Below, one piece after another: positions 8,161-16,538 of a stretch of 64,000 nucleotides of DNA (positions are counted from its first letter, which is position 1; the number at the start of each line of letters is the position of its first letter). This stretch comes from DATMNI01 sp035570275. Lineage in GTDB: Bacteria; Acidobacteriota; Terriglobia; Bryobacterales; Bryobacteraceae. The translations under genes and the position numbers were made by a program. The stretch is taken from contig DATMNI010000466.1 of the NCBI GenBank assembly GCA_035570275.1, positions 35,328 through 99,327 on the forward strand, written 5' to 3'. The notes below the pieces were generated by a model. The model made no database searches. It was given only the letters and a program-made list of their open reading frames with translations, and had not been told where the DNA came from.

Positions 8161-8943
8161 GTGCGAGTGCTCACCGAGGTTTCGCGGGATATTTCGCGGC
8201 GCAGTTTTCTGGCCGGTGCCAGTAGCCTGACGCTGTTGCCGCGCCTGGCATTCCCGGCCGGAGTCAAGGAGAACCTGCCTTTGGTCGCCAGGCGCGTGGA
8301 CAAGGCGTTTCACGCTCCCGGCAAGGCTCCCAACGATCTGCAGGATGCCCCTGATGGCTTGTGGATTCTCGACCAGGTCGACCCCAACAAAGTTTTCAAG
8401 GTCCGCTACGCCGACGGCTCCGTCATCCAGGAAATCCAGACCGAGTCCATTCACGGCAGCGGAATCACCTTCGGCAATGGAGCCCTATGGATTGCGTCCA
8501 CCTGGAGTTTGAAGACTCTCAAGGTAGATCCCAAAACCGGAAAGACGCTGGCGTCGTTTGATGAGCCCGGCGCCGGTTTTCCCAAGTTCGGAAAGCCGAC
8601 GCGTCCTTCCGGCGCGCACGGCCTCAAATGGGTGGATGGCAAGATCTGGATGGCAATGCCGCCGGCGGAAACGATCCACCTGATTGAGCCCGAGACCGGC
8701 AAGTTGCTGCGCAGCATACCGGGTCCCGGCATCCGCACTCATGGCTTGGCCTGGGATAACGGCTACCTTTGGTGCATCGAGACACTGGATCGCGCCATCT
8801 ATAAGCTCGATCCCAAGGATGGCACGCTTCTAGCCAAGATCCAGTTGTCCAAAGACGATCCCGAACCCCACGGTCTGGCTCTTCACGAGGGCGTCTTTTG
8901 GTATTCCGATGCCTCCAGCGGTTGGATCTGCCGGCTGGTCTGA
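8161..8943 (+). CDS. Tat-exported beta-propeller (Vgb/SMP-30-like) protein
   Basis: 260 residues from a GTG with a strong AAGGAGG site about 7 bases upstream. It has an unusual N-terminal extension before the twin-arginine signal SRRSFLAG and hydrophobic stretch. The mature part repeats a blade pattern (DGLWILDQ, GALWIASTW, GKIWMAMP, GYLWCIET, GVFWYSDA) of about 45 residues, typical of YVTN/Vgb-type six-bladed propellers. These proteins hydrolyse or bind lactone-like or antibiotic ligands, or act as scaffolds; no catalytic residues can be assigned. It precedes the Tat-exported molybdoenzyme by 96 bp on the same strand and may share its transcript. Confidence 0.75.
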   Translation: MRVLTEVSRDISRRSFLAGASSLTLLPRLAFPAGVKENLPLVARRVDKAFHAPGKAPNDLQDAPDGLWILDQVDPNKVFKVRYADGSVIQEIQTESIHGSGITFGNGALWIASTWSLKTLKVDPKTGKTLASFDEPGAGFPKFGKPTRPSGAHGLKWVDGKIWMAMPPAETIHLIEPETGKLLRSIPGPGIRTHGLAWDNGYLWCIETLDRAIYKLDPKDGTLLAKIQLSKDDPEPHGLALHEGVFWYSDASSGWICRLV

Positions 8944-8985
8944 CACGGCATGGTGTGACACGGCATGGTGTGACACTGCATGGTC
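8941..8985 (+). repeat. 15-bp tandem repeat, three copies, starting at a stop codon
   Basis: Units TGACACGGCATGGTG at 8941-8955 and 8956-8970 are identical; the third (8971-8985) differs at two bases, and a partial fourth follows. The first TGA is the stop codon of the propeller gene, so the array grew from the gene end into the spacer. Confidence 0.8.
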
Positions 8986-9039
8986 TGACAGGCGCGACGG
9001 GCGTACGGTGCGTGTATACTAAACAGCAAACCGAGGAAC

Positions 9040-10161
9040 ATGAAGCTGCAAAGGCGTGAATTTCTGGGCGGGCTGGTGCTGGGCGGCGGGGCGCTGCTCG
9101 ACCCATACTTTTTGAGCGCTGCCGATGAAAAGGTAGTCCCGTTCGCAGGCACCCAACCGTTCAACCCGGAACGGCCCGGAATGATCTGGGACAACCTCAC
9201 TTCCTGGTCCACCCCAACGGAACAGTTGTTCGCCGTGGGCCATTATCCGATCCCGGAAGTGGACACTGCCAGGTGGCAGCTCGACGTCGGCGGGCTGGTC
9301 TCCAAGTCCAAGACCTTTTCGCTCGATGAGTTGAAATCGCGGCCCAAGACGCAATACAACGCGCTGCTCGAATGCTCCGGCAACGCTCCGGCGGGAAGCC
9401 TGATCGGTAATGTTCACTGGTCCGGCACACTCCTGGCGCCGCTCCTGAAAGAATGCGGCATCCGGCCGGCGGGAATTGAGATCGTGTTCTTCGGCGCCGA
9501 CTCCGGAACGGAAAAGATCCGCGACGCCGATTACAAGCAGAATTTTGCCCGCAGCCTTTCCGCCGAGGATGCCCTGAAGAACCATATCATCCTCGCGTAT
9601 GAGCTGAACGGGCAGCCCATCCCGAAGAATCACGGCGGCCCGCTGCGCCTGGCCGTTCCCGGCTGGTACGGTGTCGCCTGGGTGAAGTGGGTCAACCGTA
9701 TCGAAGTGCATGACCGCAAGTACCAGGGCCGTTTCATGGCGCGCGACTACGTCACGATTCGCGGCGAGAAGCGCGGCGACGAGACCATCTGGCGCGAAAC
9801 CCTGGTTGGCCGGATGAATCTCAAGTCCGTGCCCGCGCGGGCGGTGCGCCGCCCCGATGGCGACATTCGGTTGACCGGCGCCGCATGGAGCGACGGCACG
9901 CCGATCAAGACCGTGGAAGTCAAAATCGACGACGGCCCGTGGAAGCCGGCCGAGCTGGTTCCCAACCGCGAGACATACACCTGGACGTTCTGGAGTCTGA
10001 CCTGGCCGAAGCCCGCGGCGGGCGAGCACACCATCGCCTCCAGGGCCACGGACGCGCACCGCACGGTGCAACTCCCACCGGACGATGCCTGGTTCACCCT
10101 GAAAAAAACCCGCTGGGAAAACAACCAGCAGGCGATCCGAAAAATTCGAATCGACGGGTGA
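9040..10161 (+). CDS. Sulfite-oxidase-family molybdopterin oxidoreductase
   Basis: 373 residues. An N-terminal twin-arginine signal (RREFLGG, hydrophobic run to about 26) marks folded export with cofactor. Residues about 50-245 form the Mo-cofactor domain; LLECSGN at 109-115 carries the conserved molybdenum-ligating Cys112, and GGPLRLAVPGWYG is a typical signature. Residues about 270-365 match the Ig-like dimerisation domain (WSDGTPIKTVEVKIDDGPW, TYTWTFWSLTW). It oxidises sulfite or a related S/N-oxide substrate in the periplasm. No cytochrome partner gene is adjacent, so the electron acceptor is unknown. The 15-bp repeat array lies upstream. Confidence 0.9.
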   Translation: MKLQRREFLGGLVLGGGALLDPYFLSAADEKVVPFAGTQPFNPERPGMIWDNLTSWSTPTEQLFAVGHYPIPEVDTARWQLDVGGLVSKSKTFSLDELKSRPKTQYNALLECSGNAPAGSLIGNVHWSGTLLAPLLKECGIRPAGIEIVFFGADSGTEKIRDADYKQNFARSLSAEDALKNHIILAYELNGQPIPKNHGGPLRLAVPGWYGVAWVKWVNRIEVHDRKYQGRFMARDYVTIRGEKRGDETIWRETLVGRMNLKSVPARAVRRPDGDIRLTGAAWSDGTPIKTVEVKIDDGPWKPAELVPNRETYTWTFWSLTWPKPAAGEHTIASRATDAHRTVQLPPDDAWFTLKKTRWENNQQAIRKIRIDG

Positions 10162-10266
10162 AGGTGGTTAGTCACCAGCCCGCTGTCAAACGCCAACTTT
10201 GTCGTGAGTTGAGGCCCCGCGGAGTGTCGCGAAACTGCCGTGCGGCGGAGAAGTAACCACTCCCTT

Positions 10267-10371
10267 ACGGTCGAGCGACAAGTCGTGGCTCTGCACTACC
10301 CACTCTCGGGCTGAGGGCCTGGTTGACAATACCGGACTTCGCATCAGAGCCGCGACTTGTCGCTCGACCGT
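10267..10371. repeat. 105-bp inverted-repeat element, copy A (MITE-like)
   Basis: Left arm 10267-10293 (ACGGTCGAGCGACAAGTCG then TGGCTCTG) and right arm 10345-10371 are reverse complements at 26 of 27 positions, separated by 51 bp. A sequence with the same left arm and nearly the same length occurs at 37107-37210. There is no open frame inside. The family could be a miniature transposable element or a long hairpin RNA-forming repeat. Confidence 0.75.
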
Positions 10372-10510
10372 TAGAGAGCCGTCTTACGCGCGGAGGCCGT
10401 CTGGTATAGGCGGGTTGGAGTTCCTTAGCGACGACGATAGGGAATCGTTGATCGGCCGAACGAAAACCAATGAAACGTTGGGCGCACTCACCTCACAACC
10501 GAATAGCCAC

Positions 10511-10702
10511 ATGCCAGAAACCAATGGTCACACCAAGCGCTCCCGCGGGCGCCCGCCTCGCACCGCTTCAGCAGACCAAGTTAGAGAGCTGAGGGAAGCA
10601 GGCCTCAGCTTCCGCAAGATTGCGCGAGTACTGGGCCTCGGATACGGAACCATCCGGCGGGCCTATTCAGGCAAAGGACTCCCGCCGCCTGCTGACAGGT
10701 AA
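10511..10702 (+). CDS. Small HTH protein (recombinase/resolvase-type helix-turn-helix)
   Basis: 63 residues from the ATG at 10511; a TTG at 10415 would add 32 poorly conserved residues. An N-terminal basic GRPPR stretch resembles an AT-hook. Then comes VRELREAGLSFRKIARVLGL, followed by GYGTIRRAY: the C-terminal HTH found in resolvase/invertase and transposase families. No catalytic recombinase domain is present, so this may be a domesticated or truncated DNA-binding remnant. It sits just after the inverted-repeat element, which suggests but does not prove a mobile origin. Confidence 0.55.
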   Translation: MPETNGHTKRSRGRPPRTASADQVRELREAGLSFRKIARVLGLGYGTIRRAYSGKGLPPPADR

Positions 10703-10828
10703 CGGAGCAGCCATTCGAAATCAGGCTCTTTGGCAGGCAAGGGCAGGGCCACGTGCGCCTATGAAACACAGCGCCCCTGGATAGAGACTGGTCCTCGACA
10801 TCCGGCCTTCGTGAAATCGGCGTTATTA

Positions 10829-11077
10829 CTACTGGCTAGCCGCTTTTTTGCGGTTATACTCGGCCCAGCGCTTCTTCTGCGCCGCCGCGATTCTCTTACG
10901 CGCGGCGGCGGATAGCTTGCGCTTGGTTCGCGTGACAGGTTGCGCGCCGGTACCGGCGCCCGCGGCGGCCTTTTGTCCCAATTGCTTTCGAATTTCCTGC
11001 ATAGATTGTTGGATAGAGGCCAATTGTGTCTCGTACCCAACTAATGCAGCTTCTAGAAGCGAGCGATCAGTTTTCAC
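10829..11077 (-). CDS. Small Lys/Ala/Arg-rich protein
   Basis: 82 residues: an N-terminal helix pair (LLEAALVGYETQLASIQQSM), an Ala/Gly linker, then a strongly basic C-terminus (TKRKLSAAARKRIAAAQKKR). The C-terminal motif recurs in many short acidobacterial proteins and resembles a histone-H1-like or NUMOD-like nucleic-acid-binding tail. No known enzyme domain. It likely binds DNA or RNA non-specifically, inferred from charge only. Confidence 0.75.
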   Translation of the reverse strand: MKTDRSLLEAALVGYETQLASIQQSMQEIRKQLGQKAAAGAGTGAQPVTRTKRKLSAAARKRIAAAQKKRWAEYNRKKAASQ

Positions 11078-11568
11078 GGTGACAGTCTATCACGTATATT
11101 GGCGCAGACGTGAGCCAAAATTCATTATGGGCCAATTTACTTGGCTACCCTACACTAGTCGAGTTCGATTTTGTCTGAGCTGAGCCAATATTCATAATAG
11201 TCCGGCTATACGGCCTAGCCGGTAAGGTGTGGGACTCCAGGTGGGACTGGTATCCGCATCACTCAGGGACCCTGGAACACCCCCTCCCGGCTGTTGCCTG
11301 GCGCCGGGTTTGGCCTGTTTGGCATGCCAGTGAGAGCGCGGATTGGACCAGCGCTCGAGACGGTCAGTAGCGACCTGACCCGTTCTTAAGTTGACTGTCT
11401 TTGAGCTGACCGGATGGCCGCCTGATAGACTGTGGCCGATTTCGAGGTTAGTGTTATGTTATACCGACTCGTTCCCCTGGCTTCGCAGTGAATTTGCAGA
11501 CATGGGCTTGGCAGGATCTTATGAACGGAGTGTTGCCACGCTTGCAGAACCACCTACACTAGCTGGAT
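11078..11568. other. Gene-poor intergenic stretch with a 22-bp direct repeat
   Basis: No convincing gene. It contains two related 22-mers, TGAGCCAAAATTCATTATGG.. (11111-11132) and TGAGCCAATATTCATAATAG.. (11181-11202), 70 bp apart and about 18 of 22 identical. They lie upstream of the 82-residue gene and could be operator copies. The remainder shows nothing recognisable. Confidence 0.4.
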
Positions 11569-11877
11569 ATGACCCGGATACTTGTACTCTACAACCAGCC
11601 CTCTGACCCGGCTGCATTCGACCGGTACTATTTTGCGACCCACGTCCCGCTCGCCAAGACGATCCCCGGATTGCGGGCGTACACCGTCAATTCCGGAAGC
11701 CCCGTTGCGATGGCGGGCAATCAACCACCTTACTTGATTGCGGAGCTCGATTTCGACAGCATGGCGGATATGCAATCCGCGATGGCTTCGCCCGAGGGCC
11801 AGGCGACCGCGGCCGACGTGGCCAACTTCGCCCATACCGGCGCCACGATTCTGGCGTTCGACATACGCACCGTGTGA
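11569..11877 (+). CDS. EthD-domain family protein
   Basis: 102 residues, full length for the family. It has the dimeric alpha+beta barrel pattern of EthD/REDY proteins: an RILVLYNQPSDPAAFDRYY start, the THVPLAKTIPGLRAYTVN segment, YLIAELDFDSMADMQSAM and the final ATILAFDIRTV strand. EthD proteins are small, poorly understood partners of oxidative degradation pathways. No degradation genes are adjacent, so the physiological role is open. The ribosome-binding site is weak (AGCTGGAT). Confidence 0.8.
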   Translation: MTRILVLYNQPSDPAAFDRYYFATHVPLAKTIPGLRAYTVNSGSPVAMAGNQPPYLIAELDFDSMADMQSAMASPEGQATAADVANFAHTGATILAFDIRTV

Positions 11878-12149
11878 GCCTACTTCAGCACATCTTTCTT
11901 CGTCAGGCAGCTTCTGGAAATCGGCGTTGCCGATGACGTAGAACCAGCCGGCGACGAGTCCGCGCGGCCTGGAGAGTCTGTCCGCTCACAGAAGGATCGA
12001 TGCAGGTCTTGCGCCGGGTGACCGCACGGACGGCCGCCAGCAAGGACCTCCGGTGATGCACCCATGCGGGCCATACCCGACCGCACCAGCATGTAGAGCT
12101 GAAGCACGCCCACCTCGAACGCCCGCCGCCGTTCGGACCTGTCAGGGCC

Positions 12150-12593
12150 TCAGCCCCGCGCCACATCCACCAGTGAAGCCGCCGCGCCCTGCAGGCTTTC
12201 CAACTCCGCACCCTGGATTTCGCGCTCGTCCATCCAGGCCGCGCCCACCACCGCAACGATCGCTCCCACTCGGTCGCGCACCGGCATCGCCACTGCCGCC
12301 TGCGCATTCACGGCCCGCGCACCGGGCTTTACGGCCCCTGAGCGATCCTCCTGCAGATTGCAAGTTTGCACCGGCTCGCCACGTTCCAGAGCCAGCCCCG
12401 CCATCCCTTTTCCCGACGGCACCCACTGCACGGCCTGCTGCACGGGCGGCGGAATGTTAACCCCGGCCGCCAGCCGCAGCCCACCCACGGTGTGCAGATG
12501 AACCGTGCCAGCCGCCGCGCCGGCGCTGTTGAGGAAACCCGCCAGCCAGGCTTGCACCGCCTCGTCGAAACCAGCGTTGTTGAAATCAACCAT
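12150..12593 (-). CDS. GAF-domain protein
   Basis: 147 residues, essentially a single GAF domain: AGTVHLHTVGGLRLAAGV, then GKGMAGLALERGEPVQTCNL (the typical GxxGxALxxG..V.. helix-strand), then AAVAMPVRDRVGAIVAVVGA and a closing helix. It would bind a small ligand or mediate dimerisation in the cytoplasm; no output domain is fused. It stands alone on the minus strand. About 270 bp downstream (11880-12149) hold no supported gene. Confidence 0.75.
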   Translation of the reverse strand: MVDFNNAGFDEAVQAWLAGFLNSAGAAAGTVHLHTVGGLRLAAGVNIPPPVQQAVQWVPSGKGMAGLALERGEPVQTCNLQEDRSGAVKPGARAVNAQAAVAMPVRDRVGAIVAVVGAAWMDEREIQGAELESLQGAAASLVDVARG

Positions 12594-12951
12594 GCTGCTT
12601 TATACCATGCCCGACGCCGTCAACTGGAAGGCGGGCACCTCTGCTCGCCGTGGCTCAGGGGCCCTTTCAGCAGCACACCGCTGCCAACGACGTTATTGGG
12701 CCGGCGCGCCTCGCCCCCACGGTCAAACTCGTCGGGAACCGGCGCTGTGCAATAACCGTGTTGCCATCGCGATCTTGCCATCGCCATCAACCCGGACGCG
12801 GTAATCACCGGACTGCAACGGCCAAGCTTCGGAATGCCCCCTATCTTCCTGCTCGCTTTTGTCAGACCAAAGGTTGGACTAGTCCGTACCAGTACTCATG
12901 CATTTGAATTAGAGCTTCTTCGAACAGTTCTAATTATTCTTTCCGCGTACG
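12594..12951. other. Intergenic stretch without a supported gene
   Basis: About 360 bp separating the GAF gene from the small ORF at 12952. Only short, low-quality open frames occur, and no terminator or repeat is evident. Confidence 0.4.
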
Positions 12952-13152
12952 ATGAAGCCAACGGTGCTTCAGATGAGATTTCGCATCTTCCTCAACGTTT
13001 CTTGGGTCATGGCCGGAACGTTTGGTCCTCTGCACGGCGCCACCATAACTCCATCGACAACTCCATCGACCCAAACCTCGGCGGCCGGCCTGTTGCTCGC
13101 AGGCGTGGTGCTGATCGGCATCGGACGCTTTCGGTTTCGAAAAAAACGCTAG
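12952..13152 (+). CDS. Tiny exported protein with C-terminal membrane anchor (sorting-signal-like)
   Basis: 66 residues, or 59 from the second Met at 12973. The layout is a signal peptide (MRFRIFLNVSWVMAGTFG, probable cleavage near LHG-A), a Thr/Ser/Pro linker TITPSTTPSTQTS carrying an exact 12-bp duplication (13047-13070), one membrane helix AGLLLAGVVLIGIG and an RFRFRKKR tail. This resembles a PEP-CTERM/exosortase-type C-terminus but has no PEP motif. No clear ribosome-binding site, so it may be a remnant of a larger anchored protein. Confidence 0.35.
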   Translation: MKPTVLQMRFRIFLNVSWVMAGTFGPLHGATITPSTTPSTQTSAAGLLLAGVVLIGIGRFRFRKKR

Positions 13153-13259
13153 CGGGAGTTTACCGTGGGCGCCTGACACCGAAAGGCGGTCCATCTCTAC
13201 GCATATCTACTGCATTTCGGGTTCGGCTGCCGTCCGCTTTGTTAGAATGAATACAGCGA

Positions 13260-14201
13260 ATGGCTCCCGGCCCCACAAGAACTGCGCTCCAAAAACTGCT
13301 GGAAGACCATCAATCCCGGTTGTCATTCGAAGTGGAGACGCTTTTCGCCGAGTCGCGTGAGGGTGCGCAGCGAGAGTTTGGCGACCAGTTGAACCAGGCG
13401 GTGCGCCGTCTGCGCATGGCGTCGGATGCCGATGAGCTTTCGGCCACCCTGCTGGATGCCGCGGCCCAATTCAGCGGCGGATCCGCCCTGTTCCGCGTGG
13501 CCGGAGAAGCCGCGAAGCTCACGCGCGTACGGGTCATGCCCGAATCGGCCGCCGAGGCATTGGGCCTGGAGATCTCTCTCCCGTCGGCTGCCGCGCTGGC
13601 CGGCGCCGTGGAAAGCCGCGACCCGGTGACCGCGGTCTCGACGCCCGCCGAAGTCTCTTCCCAACTCTGCAAGCTTTTCGGCCACCCGGCTGATGGGCGC
13701 GTTTCGATCTATCCCGTGGTGGTGCGCGACCGTGTGCCGGCGCTGATCTATGCCTGGGGCACGGTGGAGGGGTCCGCGATCGAGTTGCTCACGCAGGTGG
13801 CGGCCGCGGTGTGGAGCGCCATCCCCGAACCGGTCACGGTTTCCGAACTGATCGCCATCTCGCCGGCCGCCACGGTTCCCGCGCCGGCGCCCGCCATGAC
13901 GTGGGAAAACCTGTCTGTCGAAGACCAGCAAATCCACCTGCGCGCCCAACGTTTCGCGCGTGTGCAAGTGGCCGAGATGCGCCTCTTCGAAGCCGACGCC
14001 GTCCAAACCGGGCGCACTCGGCACAACCTTTACGAAGCGCTGCGGAAATCGATCGACGCCGCGCGCCAGACTTTTCGCAACCAATTCTTCGTGTCGTGCC
14101 CGAACATGGTAGACTACCTCGACCTGGAATTCACAAGGACCCTGGCTAATGACGATCCGGACCTGCTTGGCAAAACCTATCCCGGCCCTCTGGTTCGGTA
14201 G
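13260..14201 (+). CDS. Uncharacterised cytoplasmic protein upstream of lytic transglycosylase
   Basis: 313 residues, no signal peptide. Three parts are visible: an N-terminal helix (about 1-60); a GAF-like alpha/beta region (about 60-185, FSGGSALFRVAGEAAKLTRV, VSIYPVVVRDRVPALIYAWG); and a C-terminal helical domain (EDQQIHLRAQRFARVQVAEM, YEALRKSIDAARQTFRNQF). Proteins of this shape occur in Acidobacteria without a named function. The stop lies 53 bp inside the following transglycosylase gene, so the two are certainly co-transcribed. A GAF-based sensory role is an inference. Confidence 0.75.
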   Translation: MAPGPTRTALQKLLEDHQSRLSFEVETLFAESREGAQREFGDQLNQAVRRLRMASDADELSATLLDAAAQFSGGSALFRVAGEAAKLTRVRVMPESAAEALGLEISLPSAAALAGAVESRDPVTAVSTPAEVSSQLCKLFGHPADGRVSIYPVVVRDRVPALIYAWGTVEGSAIELLTQVAAAVWSAIPEPVTVSELIAISPAATVPAPAPAMTWENLSVEDQQIHLRAQRFARVQVAEMRLFEADAVQTGRTRHNLYEALRKSIDAARQTFRNQFFVSCPNMVDYLDLEFTRTLANDDPDLLGKTYPGPLVR

Positions 14202-16473
14202 CGCGGCCCTCTTGGCGTGCGTTGCCTTGTGGCAGGCGGCGCCCGCTTCCGCTGCAACCCGCAAGCGGACACCCGGCAAGCCCGCGCCGGCCCGGCCGGT
14301 TTCGTCGGACCTTGCCAGCCCACTTGCCGGCCTCGTCCAGGCTTACCGCGAAACCCCCACTCCTGGCCGCCGCGCCGCGGTGGAGTCTTACGCCGCGGCT
14401 CACGGCAAGGACCGCACCGGCGCCCTGGCGCGGCTGGCTCTGGGGATCACGGACTACGAGCAGACCCACTACCCGGCCGCGGTCGGCGAGCTCAAGCCTG
14501 TTCAGGCGAAGCTGCCCGAAATCGCCGACTACGCCGCCTACTACCTGGCCGCCGCGCGGGTGGAATCGAACGACACCACGGTGTCAGCCAGGGACCTGGC
14601 TCCGGCCCACCCGGCGGCCGCGCCTTCGCCCGTTTCCGGCAAAGCCTGGCTGGTGGAGGCCCGCGCTCTCAAAACGCCGGACGCGGCCGCGGCAATCCGG
14701 CTCTTGCGCAGCCACTACGCGGACTTGCCGCAGCCCGATGGCGACCTCGCCCTGGCCGATTGTTACCAGGCCGCCGGCGATCTGCCTAACGCCGCCGACT
14801 TCTATCAGCGCGTCTACTTTCAGTACGTCGCCGGCGATGCCGCCGTCCGCTCCGCCGCCGCCCTGGTGGCTCTCAAAGACACCATGGGCGCAGCCTATCC
14901 GCCGCCGCTGCCGGAACAAAAACTGCGGCGTGCCGACCGTCTTCTGGAACTGCGCGAATATGCGGCCGCCAGGTCGGAGTACCAGGCGCTGCTCAGTCAA
15001 CTGACCAACGCGCCGCAAGATCGGGCGCGCGTAAGCCTGGGCGCGGTCGATTTTCTGACCGGCGCAACCAGCCTCGCGTACAGCTATCTGCGCGACCTGG
15101 AAGTCGGCGATTCGGAAGCCGCCGCCGAGCGTTTGTACTACATCGCGGAATGCGCCCGCCACCTGAACAATGAAGACGCCATGATGGCCGCCGTCAAGGA
15201 ACTGGCCGCCAAATGTCCCGATTCGCCCTGGCGTTTGAAGGCGCTGGTCTCGGTGGCTAACCGCTATCTGCTGGTCAATCGTCCCGACGATTACGTTCCG
15301 CTGTATCAGGCCGCCTATGAATCCTTCCCGGCGGCTCCGGCGGCGGCACTGTGCCACTGGAAAGTGACATTCCACCAGTACCTTCACGGCGCTGTAAATG
15401 CCGCCGACCTGTTGGCCGAGCATCTGCGCAATTATCCCGGCCACTACACAGCCGGCGCCGCCCTTTATTTCCTGGGACGCGGCTCTGAGCGTCAAACCGA
15501 TCCGGCCGCGGCCCGCGCCGCCTACCAGCTTCTGGTGCAGACCTTCGAGAATACCTACTACGCGATGCTCGCCCGCGATCGGCTGCGCAGCCCGGAGGTT
15601 GCCGGTGGCAGTCAAATGGAAGGGGCCGCAAAAACCGCAGCGGCCGCACAGTGGCTGTCCAACCTGACGTTTCCCGTGGCCAGGTCCGTGCCTGCCGAGA
15701 GTTCGCAAGCGACCGCCCTCCGCATTGCGCGCTCGCGACTGCTGCGCAGCGCCGGGCTCGCCGATCTGGCCGATTCCGAACTGCGCTTCGGCGCGCGCAC
15801 GGATGGTCAGGCGCCGCTGCTGGCCATGGAGAGCGCTGCCGCCGCCGAGGCGCCCCACCGGGCGATGCGCATCATGAAGACGATGACGCCAGACTATCTC
15901 GGCTTGCCCGTGCAGAGCGCCCCGCGGAAGTTTTGGGAGTTGCTGTTCCCGCTGCCCTACCGGGCCGACCTGGTGCAGAGCGCGCAGGCACGCGAGATTG
16001 ATCCGTATCTTCTGGCCGGCCTGATCCGGCAGGAATCCGAGTTCAATCCGGAGGCCATTTCCCCCGCCAAGGCGTACGGTCTGACGCAGGTTCGCCCCGC
16101 CACCGGCCGCCAGTACGCCCGCCAGGCCGGTGTGGAGCGCTTCACCACCCGCGCGCTCTATCAGCCCGCCGTCAATCTGAAGATCGGATGCTCCATTCTG
16201 CGCGGGATGCTGAACCACAACAACGGCAGCCTGGAGCAGACCCTGGCCGCCTACAACGCCGGCCCCGCGCGCGTGGCCGAGTGGCTCACCTGGAACACCT
16301 ACCGCGAGCCCGCCGAGTTCGTGGAATCGATCCCCTTCACCGAAACCCGCGACTACGTGCAGGCGGTGCTGCGCAATGCGGAGATGTACCGGCGGCTGTA
16401 CGAGGGTGTGGCGAAAGCGGCGGAGGAGAAACCGGGGGCCAAACCGGCACCGGCCCGCAAATCAGGTTTGTAG
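14149..16473 (+). CDS. Slt-type soluble lytic murein transglycosylase
   Basis: 774 residues. Signal peptide 1-35 (ALWFGSAALLACVALW, cleavage near ASA) and then about 550 residues of helical TPR-like repeats forming the Slt70 doughnut. The C-terminal transglycosylase domain carries the catalytic Glu629 in LIRQESEFNPEAISPAKAYG, followed by LTQVRPATGRQ, NLKIGCSIL and the AAYNAGPARVAEW signature. It cleaves the MurNAc-GlcNAc bond with 1,6-anhydro product formation in the periplasm. The start at 14149 is favoured because it gives a complete signal peptide, although it overlaps the upstream gene by 53 bp. Confidence 0.92.
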   Translation: MTIRTCLAKPIPALWFGSAALLACVALWQAAPASAATRKRTPGKPAPARPVSSDLASPLAGLVQAYRETPTPGRRAAVESYAAAHGKDRTGALARLALGITDYEQTHYPAAVGELKPVQAKLPEIADYAAYYLAAARVESNDTTVSARDLAPAHPAAAPSPVSGKAWLVEARALKTPDAAAAIRLLRSHYADLPQPDGDLALADCYQAAGDLPNAADFYQRVYFQYVAGDAAVRSAAALVALKDTMGAAYPPPLPEQKLRRADRLLELREYAAARSEYQALLSQLTNAPQDRARVSLGAVDFLTGATSLAYSYLRDLEVGDSEAAAERLYYIAECARHLNNEDAMMAAVKELAAKCPDSPWRLKALVSVANRYLLVNRPDDYVPLYQAAYESFPAAPAAALCHWKVTFHQYLHGAVNAADLLAEHLRNYPGHYTAGAALYFLGRGSERQTDPAAARAAYQLLVQTFENTYYAMLARDRLRSPEVAGGSQMEGAAKTAAAAQWLSNLTFPVARSVPAESSQATALRIARSRLLRSAGLADLADSELRFGARTDGQAPLLAMESAAAAEAPHRAMRIMKTMTPDYLGLPVQSAPRKFWELLFPLPYRADLVQSAQAREIDPYLLAGLIRQESEFNPEAISPAKAYGLTQVRPATGRQYARQAGVERFTTRALYQPAVNLKIGCSILRGMLNHNNGSLEQTLAAYNAGPARVAEWLTWNTYREPAEFVESIPFTETRDYVQAVLRNAEMYRRLYEGVAKAAEEKPGAKPAPARKSGL

Positions 16474-16538
16474 GCGCGCCAAAACTGACCGCGGCCCGGG
16501 CTGCCCCGGATCAGGGCCAGGTGACAGGACCGCCAGGG

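Noticed and set aside
8941..8990. Short direct repeats as a possible CRISPR array
   Set aside because: Units are contiguous, 15 bp long, without spacers; no cas genes in the window.
11391..11606. 71-residue plus-strand frame before the EthD gene
   Set aside because: No ribosome-binding site or recognisable pattern, and it overlaps the EthD start.
14584..16218. Long minus-strand open frame opposite the lytic transglycosylase
   Set aside because: No start signal or domain; the plus-strand gene has a complete catalytic domain and signal peptide.
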